Assembly (NCBI GenBank): GCA_021819725.1
Contig: JAKAQR010000044.1
Coordinates: 2,353 to 21,514 of the forward strand
Direction of reading: 5' to 3'
DNA length: 19,162 bases
DNA from: Actinomycetes bacterium
GTDB taxonomy: Bacteria > Actinomycetota > Acidimicrobiia > Acidimicrobiales > Acidimicrobiaceae
Position numbers and translations under genes: made by a program. This document shows positions 14,679 to 19,162 of this stretch, in pieces (position 1 is the first letter of the stretch; each line of letters starts with the position of its first letter). The notes under the pieces were generated by a model that saw only the letters and a list, made by a program, of their open reading frames with translations, searched no databases and was not told the origin of the DNA.

Positions 14679-16331
14679 ATGCAAACAAGTAAACCTGCTG
14701 GAGGAGGAAGATTACGGCGCGAGATGTCGTACGTCGACCTCAGCTTCGCTGGACTCGGCGCGATCATCGGCTCCGGTTGGCTCTTTGGCGTGCTCTACGC
14801 AGCGAACTACGCGGGCCCAGCGGCCATCCTCGCGTGGATCATCGCTGCTGTCATCGTCATTTTTATCGCGCTCGTGTACGCCGAGCTCTCAGGCATGCTG
14901 CCCGAGGCTGGTGGTATCACTCGATTCCCACACTTTACGCACGGCTCACTGGCGGGCTTCATCATGAGTTGGGGTGCCTTTCTTGGCTATGCGGCCGTGC
15001 CGGCCATCGAGGCCGAAGCCGTGGTCCAGTACGCCGAGCACTACATCACTTCGTTCCAGAACAATAGCGCGCTGGACTTTGTCGTTGAAGCGATCATTTT
15101 GCTCGTCTTTTACGCCATCAACATCTATGGCGTAAAAGTCTTCGCCAAGATCAACAGCGTGGTCACTTTTTTGAAGTTCATCACGCCAACGTTGACGATC
15201 ATCGTGATCCTGTTCGTCGCCAAGCACTGGGGTAACTACACGGCAACGACCGCTCACGGCTCCGGCTTCATGCCATACGGAACCGCCGGCATCTTCATCG
15301 CAGTGTCCTCCGGTGGAATTATCTTCTCGCTGCTTGGGTTTCGACAGGCGGTTGATCTTGCCGGCGAGGCCAAGAACCCTCAACGCGATGTTCCGCGTGC
15401 TATCTTGACCGCAATCCTCCTCGGCGCGCTGGTCTACACCCTGGTCCAGGTGGTCTTCATCGCGGCGCTCCCACCGAACGCCATCGCCAAAGGCTGGGCT
15501 GCGCTGGCGTATACCTCGCCATTCGCACAGGTCGCCACCATCATTGGCCTGGGCTGGCTGGCCTCGATTCTCTATGCAGACGCCGTGCTCTCGCCCTCGG
15601 GCACCGGATTGGTCTACCTCTCATCCGGCGGTCGAGTCGTCCTTGGCTCGGCGCGCAACAACTACCTTGGGAACAAGTTCCGCAGCATCTCCGAGCGGTT
15701 CGGCGTCCCGATCTGGGCCATGTCAATCACGGTACTCTTCGCCATCATCTTCCTCCTGCCGTTCCCGAGCTGGCAGAGCCTGGTAGGGGTGATCTCATCA
15801 GCAACTGCCTTTACTTACGTAATGGGACCGGTCTCCCTCGCGGTGTTCCGTAAGTACCACAACGATAAGCATCGACCATTTCGCCTCCAAGGCGCGAAGG
15901 CCTTTGGAATGCTCGCCTTCATCGGCGGCACTCTGATCATCTACTGGTCAGGATGGGCTGTTGACTGGAAGCTCGTTGTCGGCATCCTTGGAGGTGCGGT
16001 AATCTATCTGGTCGCCTCATGGCTCGGAGCACCGGTGCAGAAGATCACCAGCGAAGATTGGAGATCGGGCATCTGGTTGCCGGTGTACCTCATCGCGATG
16101 TTGGCAATCGCGTACCTCGGTGCGGCGCGATTCGGGTCTCCGTTTAACCACAACAAGGGTCTGATCCACTACCCCTTCGATATCGTGGTGGACATCATTA
16201 TTGCCATTGTCTTTTATACCTGGGCGGTTGCATCCGGCCGTAACAGCCCAGAGACCGAGTTGGCGTTCGAGAACGCTGCCGAAGTGCGTCGCAGTACACA
16301 AGGCGGCGACGAGGTACGCCTCGCCGACTGA
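14679..16331 (+). CDS. APC-superfamily amino-acid permease
   Basis: The 550-residue membrane protein has about 12 transmembrane segments. The first carries GLGAIIGSGWLFG (about 25-37), the substrate-binding glycine loop of the amino acid-polyamine-organocation family, and the loop GFRQAVDLAGEAKNPQRDVPRAI is another family hallmark. The cytoplasmic N terminus is basic and the C-terminal tail of about 35 residues is polar. It resembles transporters such as aspartate:proton symporters, but the substrate cannot be fixed. ATG 14679 has AGGGGGA (14664-14670) at 8 bases; an in-frame upstream start at 14625 would add 18 residues without a better site. Nearby glutamate dehydrogenase and a cysteine-synthase-like gene suggest an amino-acid context, though no shared transcript is seen. 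Confidence 0.88.
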   Translation: MQTSKPAGGGRLRREMSYVDLSFAGLGAIIGSGWLFGVLYAANYAGPAAILAWIIAAVIVIFIALVYAELSGMLPEAGGITRFPHFTHGSLAGFIMSWGAFLGYAAVPAIEAEAVVQYAEHYITSFQNNSALDFVVEAIILLVFYAINIYGVKVFAKINSVVTFLKFITPTLTIIVILFVAKHWGNYTATTAHGSGFMPYGTAGIFIAVSSGGIIFSLLGFRQAVDLAGEAKNPQRDVPRAILTAILLGALVYTLVQVVFIAALPPNAIAKGWAALAYTSPFAQVATIIGLGWLASILYADAVLSPSGTGLVYLSSGGRVVLGSARNNYLGNKFRSISERFGVPIWAMSITVLFAIIFLLPFPSWQSLVGVISSATAFTYVMGPVSLAVFRKYHNDKHRPFRLQGAKAFGMLAFIGGTLIIYWSGWAVDWKLVVGILGGAVIYLVASWLGAPVQKITSEDWRSGIWLPVYLIAMLAIAYLGAARFGSPFNHNKGLIHYPFDIVVDIIIAIVFYTWAVASGRNSPETELAFENAAEVRRSTQGGDEVRLAD

Positions 16332-16365
16332 CCAGCGTTACGAGGTTGATCAGAACCTAACGGGT

Positions 16366-16397
16366 AAAGGGGGCAGCGTCACCACGCTGCCCCCTTT
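16366..16397. terminator. Strong bidirectional stem-loop terminator
   Basis: AAAGGGGGCAGCGT (16366-16379) and ACGCTGCCCCCTTT (16384-16397) are perfect 14-bp complements with a 4-base loop. The A and T tracts at the ends give each strand a short U-run within the base of the stem. It sits in the 76-base gap between the convergent permease and cysteine-synthase-like genes and can serve both. Confidence 0.88.
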
Positions 16398-16407
16398 CTG
16401 GATCGTG

Positions 16408-17316
16408 TCAGCTCCCGAGGTAGTACTCGCTGAGATACTTCTCGCCTTCATCGCAAAAGACCGTTACAATGGTGGAAAACTCGGGGTGCCGTTCCTTGAG
16501 ACGCCGAGCCGCGACAAGGTTCGCACCGGAACTCGGGCCAACAAGATAACCGCGCCGGGCAAGTGCGTACATCTCGGTGATTGCATCGAGACTCGTCACT
16601 GCCACCAGCTCGTCCACCTCATCTCGATGGCGATCGAAGATCCCTGGGATGAAACCGTCGGCAATGCCTTCGATCTTATGCCGATGCACGTCGCCGCAGA
16701 GAATTGTGCATGACTCATCGGGCTCCATCCCAACCAACCAGCACGAGGGGTTCGCTGCATGAAGACATTGCCCAACCCCGATCAGCGTTCCGCCAGTACC
16801 AATCCCCATGACAAAGGCATCAGGCGTGCGATCGTTGCCAAGGTCAGCAAGGATCTCGGGGCCAAAGACCTCACGGTTCTCCTCAACGTTGAGTTCAGAA
16901 TCGAACTGACCAGGGCAAAAATACCCTGGCTGGGAGCCAAGCAGTCGCGCCTCATGCAGCGCGGTATTGACATGGAAGTCCCCCAACTCCCGCACCTCGG
17001 CTCCGAAGGCTTTAGATATCGCCACACGCTCGCTCGAGAGTCCCTCGGGCATCAGCACCACCATCGCATAGCCCTTGTGGGCCGCCACCATAGAGAGTGC
17101 ATTGCCGGTGTTTCCACTCGAGGCCTCCACGATCGTCATGCCTGGCTTCAGGAAACCCTGCTCCTCCGCCTTGTCGACCATATACTTCGCGATCCTGGCC
17201 TTGATCGACCCCGAGGGGTTGAGGTATTCGAGTTTTGCGAAAATCCCGTCTTCAATCTCCACCAGTGGGGTTGCACCGATGTGCTCCAACAAATCCGATC
17301 CAAGCTGCGTCGCCAT
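16408..17316 (-). CDS. Cysteine synthase-like PLP enzyme (fold type II)
   Basis: The 302-residue protein belongs to the O-acetylserine sulfhydrylase/cystathionine beta-synthase family, which makes cysteine or related amino acids by beta-replacement with PLP. Motifs are NPSGSIKAR with the PLP lysine Lys39, SSGNTG (66-71) that binds the substrate carboxylate, GIGTGGT (171-177) for the cofactor phosphate, and PSSGAN (261-266) near the pyridine nitrogen. Length is normal. The residue after the lysine is Ala, where many members have Asp or Cys (KDR or KCR). Start ATG 17316 has AAGGAGAG about 10 bases upstream. It lies 44 bases downstream of a PIG-L deacetylase gene on the same strand and is probably cotranscribed. 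The sulfur donor and acceptor (acetylserine, phosphoserine or other) cannot be told. Confidence 0.88.
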   Translation of the reverse strand: MATQLGSDLLEHIGATPLVEIEDGIFAKLEYLNPSGSIKARIAKYMVDKAEEQGFLKPGMTIVEASSGNTGNALSMVAAHKGYAMVVLMPEGLSSERVAISKAFGAEVRELGDFHVNTALHEARLLGSQPGYFCPGQFDSELNVEENREVFGPEILADLGNDRTPDAFVMGIGTGGTLIGVGQCLHAANPSCWLVGMEPDESCTILCGDVHRHKIEGIADGFIPGIFDRHRDEVDELVAVTSLDAITEMYALARRGYLVGPSSGANLVAARRLKERHPEFSTIVTVFCDEGEKYLSEYYLGS

Positions 17317-17360
17317 TGACCCATCTCTCCTTCTAAACCACCGCTACCATTGCAGCCGAC

Positions 17361-18083
17361 TTAGGCTGTCTGTACAAGAAAAAACATCTCGGCCAACCGA
17401 CCCTCCGGCAACCCCGCTGATGCGGCACCAGCCCCAAGCCAACCCCGAACCATCTCCCGCATAGCACCGGGATCGGGCAATTGACTCTTGTGTTGCTTGA
17501 TCGCCTCAATCTTTGCCTCAAAGGTGTCGGTCACGTCTACGTAGTGCGTCGGGTCAGGATAAGCCATCAAGGCGACATCGAGCACCGTGTGTGCCTCAAG
17601 ACCTTGTTCGAGGAGATCCTGATGCGTAAACGGATTGCGCGCGTCTGGATACACCGCGCAGAGTGTGGCTTCGCCAGCTGCCAGGTGATCCGGATGTGAC
17701 GAGCCGATTCGAGCAAAGTTACGGACAGGCGACTGACATAGAACCCGCTCGGGCTGAAAGCGCCGGATCATAGCGGTGATATCGTGTCGCAGCTGCATCG
17801 ACACCTCCAGTGAACCATCGTGATAACCAAGAAACTCAACGGTATCGACACCGACCGACTTGGCAGCAGCAACCTGCTCACGGCGACGAATCGAAGGAAT
17901 CTGAGATCGCGGGATAGAGGGGTCAAAACCACCAGCATCACCGTCGGTCACAATGCAGTAGGCAATCTCGGTGCCCTGCCTGCGCCACGCGGCAATCGTA
18001 CCCGCGATGCCAAAGTCAACATCATCCGGATGGGCCGTAACGACCAACACAGACTTTGTTGGCTCAAGTGCGGTCAAGGACAT
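17361..18083 (-). CDS. PIG-L/LmbE-family deacetylase
   Basis: This 240-residue zinc hydrolase belongs to the family that removes N-acetyl groups from GlcNAc-type sugars, including MshB and Mca of mycothiol metabolism and BshB of bacillithiol synthesis. The zinc motif AHPDD gives His18 and Asp21, and SSHPDH gives His130 and His133, matching the expected metal and catalytic positions. It is shorter than MshB (about 300 residues) and closer in length to BshB; the segment VTDGDAGGFDP is one I recall from a group of short actinobacterial members of unknown role. ATG 18083 has GGAGG 6 bases upstream; TTG 18089 is possible but too close to that site. It leads a probable two-gene operon with the cysteine-synthase-like gene, which suggests thiol or cysteine-conjugate metabolism. 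Confidence 0.88.
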   Translation of the reverse strand: MSLTALEPTKSVLVVTAHPDDVDFGIAGTIAAWRRQGTEIAYCIVTDGDAGGFDPSIPRSQIPSIRRREQVAAAKSVGVDTVEFLGYHDGSLEVSMQLRHDITAMIRRFQPERVLCQSPVRNFARIGSSHPDHLAAGEATLCAVYPDARNPFTHQDLLEQGLEAHTVLDVALMAYPDPTHYVDVTDTFEAKIEAIKQHKSQLPDPGAMREMVRGWLGAGAASAGLPEGRLAEMFFLVQTA

Positions 18084-18599
18084 AGACAACCTCCATCATT
18101 TCTCCCTCCATCCTACCGGGCGACTCCAATGCGCGGTAAAAGCCAACATGACTGGCTTGTGGTCGACACCGATGAGCTTGCCTCAGCGTCCGTTAGCGAC
18201 AATACCGACCAATCGAAGGCCTTCGTACCACAGCGCGACGTGCACTCTCTTAGAAGCGCCGGGTGGAGAGGGTAGTGCACACATGGTTACCCCCAGCTGA
18301 ATACAGCGTGGAGCACTGATATCACGAGCGCCAGGTTGGTCACTGAAGGTGAGTTGGATGTCTGAATCACCGGCTCAAAGGGCGCGGCCTAGCCCCACAG
18401 GGTAGTCACGCTTCACCAAGTGAGGTGGCATTGGAAGCCCTGGTTCGTCGATGGACCTGATGCTCGTTTGCCCCGTGAACGCCCACGCAGCTCTAAGTCG
18501 TCGAGCTAGGGGCAGAGCAGCCTCTCGGCACCCAAGGGCAGTTAGGGCGCACCAATAAATAAGTCAGGCAAATAGCTCTCGGCCGGATAGTCCTGAGGT
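18084..18599. other. Intergenic region before the insertion-sequence gene
   Basis: About 515 bases without a gene I can support. Beyond the promoter candidate for the minus-strand operon I see no RNA gene and no clear inverted repeat. The left end of the insertion sequence probably lies in its last 60 bases or so, but its boundary cannot be set without the right end. Confidence 0.5.
18110..18139 (-). promoter_or_regulatory. Candidate promoter of the PIG-L/cysteine-synthase operon
   Basis: On the minus strand TTACCG (18134-18139) and TAGGAT (18110-18115) are 18 bases apart, with the second in TANNNT form. The RNA would start about 20 bases before the ATG at 18083, leaving room for its GGAGG site. 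Confidence 0.3.
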
Positions 18600-19162
18600 G
18601 TGGCAATCAATGCGGCAACTTTGGAAGCGGTAGGTCGGCGGATCGAGTCGTTGTGGCCCCAGTTGAACGAGCGGCAACGGCGGGCGTTATTGGGTGTCGA
18701 AGCTCGGAAGTTGGGTTGGGGTGGAGTTTCGGCGGTGGCCCGGGTGGCGGGGGTGGCTCGCTCGACGGTGACAACTGCGGTAGCGGAGTTGGAGCGCTCC
18801 GATGTTCTGGAGCCAGGGCGGTCGCGTCGTTCGGAGGGTGGTCGCAAGTCGGCGACGGTTGCGGACCTCGGGCTGGCAGCAGCGCTGGACGCGCTTGTAG
18901 ACCCGGCGACTCGGGGTGATCCGATGTCACCACTGCGATGGACTGCCAAATCCACGCTCAACCTTGCCGAGGCGCTAAGCGCATCGGGGCACCCGGTGTC
19001 GGATCAGACGGTGGCTGCTCTGTTGTGTGATGCCGGCTATAGCTTGCAGGCGAACGCCAACGTGAGAGAGGGCCGTCAGCACCCTGACCGTGACGCCCAG
19101 TTCCGTCACATCCACGATACGGGTAGGCGATTCCTAAGGGCGAAGGATCCCATGGTCAGTGT
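18600..19162 (+). CDS. ISAzo13-like transposase, N-terminal part (3' truncated by window edge)
   Basis: A frame is open from GTG 18600, just after an in-frame stop at 18594, to the end of the window, giving 187 residues. Residues about 20-62 hold an HTH-type region (LNERQRRALLGVEARKLG, then GGVSAVARVAGVARSTVTTA) followed by a Gly/Arg linker. Then come LDALVDPATRGDPMSPLRW (from residue 96) with TAKSTLNLAEAL, and GYSLQANANVREGRQHPDRD, which I recognise as hallmarks of the ISAzo13 transposase family. The DDE catalytic domain lies beyond the edge. The start is uncertain because no good ribosome site is seen, but homologues begin about here. No frameshift or stop is visible in the part shown. Confidence 0.85.
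   Translation, partial: MAINAATLEAVGRRIESLWPQLNERQRRALLGVEARKLGWGGVSAVARVAGVARSTVTTAVAELERSDVLEPGRSRRSEGGRKSATVADLGLAAALDALVDPATRGDPMSPLRWTAKSTLNLAEALSASGHPVSDQTVAALLCDAGYSLQANANVREGRQHPDRDAQFRHIHDTGRRFLRAKDPMVS
18600..19162 (+). mobile_element. Left part of an ISAzo13-like insertion sequence
   Basis: The element is inferred from the transposase. Only its 5' portion is in the window. The terminal inverted repeat and target duplication cannot be identified because the right end is missing; the true left end is probably a little before 18600. Confidence 0.6.

Noticed and set aside
16759..17319. 186-residue plus-strand frame antisense to the cysteine-synthase-like gene
   Set aside because: It is fully opposite a gene with all its motifs, and its product resembles nothing.
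17820..18275. Plus-strand frame overlapping the PIG-L gene start and the gap beyond
   Set aside because: Most of it is antisense to the PIG-L gene, and the part in the gap has no recognisable protein features.
18653..18919. Glycine-rich small protein with GGGPGGGGGS
   Set aside because: It is an out-of-frame reading of the transposase gene, whose own frame shows clear family motifs.

Overview
The window looks like a chromosomal stretch of a moderately GC-rich bacterium, most likely an actinomycete-grade organism. Supporting signs are a very large NAD-dependent glutamate dehydrogenase, a short PIG-L deacetylase of a type I recall mainly from Actinobacteria, -10 boxes of the TANNNT form, and use of GTG and TTG starts. 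An acidophilic Acidimicrobiia-like lineage is possible, but this is inference and the sequence does not prove it.

Left part (1-3.5 kb) is accessory in character. It holds the 3' end of a surface-anchored YVTN-type beta-propeller gene made of perfect 114-bp tandem repeats, a stem-loop, a frameshifted alpha/beta-hydrolase gene, and a vapBC-type toxin-antitoxin pair with an inverted repeat over the antitoxin start. An ArsR-type repressor fused to a rhodanese domain follows.

The middle (3.9-13.5 kb) is central metabolism: ribose-5-phosphate isomerase A (rpiA, +) converging on class I fructose-bisphosphate aldolase (-), a gap of about 0.8 kb with one doubtful small ORF, isocitrate dehydrogenase (+) converging on a DUF1614 membrane protein (-), and the 1555-residue glutamate dehydrogenase (+), which starts at TTG. 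Isocitrate dehydrogenase makes 2-oxoglutarate and glutamate dehydrogenase interconverts it with glutamate, so together they form a carbon/nitrogen node.

The right part (13.5-18.1 kb) holds bluB (-; synthesis of the B12 lower ligand), a divergent APC-family amino-acid permease (+), a strong two-way terminator, and a two-gene minus-strand operon of a PIG-L deacetylase followed by a cysteine-synthase-like enzyme. The pair could belong to low-molecular-weight thiol or cysteine metabolism. The window ends inside an ISAzo13-like transposase gene that runs off the right edge.

Most genes are ordinary housekeeping genes. The items most worth a second look are the PIG-L/cysteine-synthase pair, the ArsR-rhodanese fusion, the vapBC operator, and the hairpins at convergent gene ends. 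I saw no CRISPR array, rRNA or tRNA gene, and nothing that I can defend as a wholly new system.
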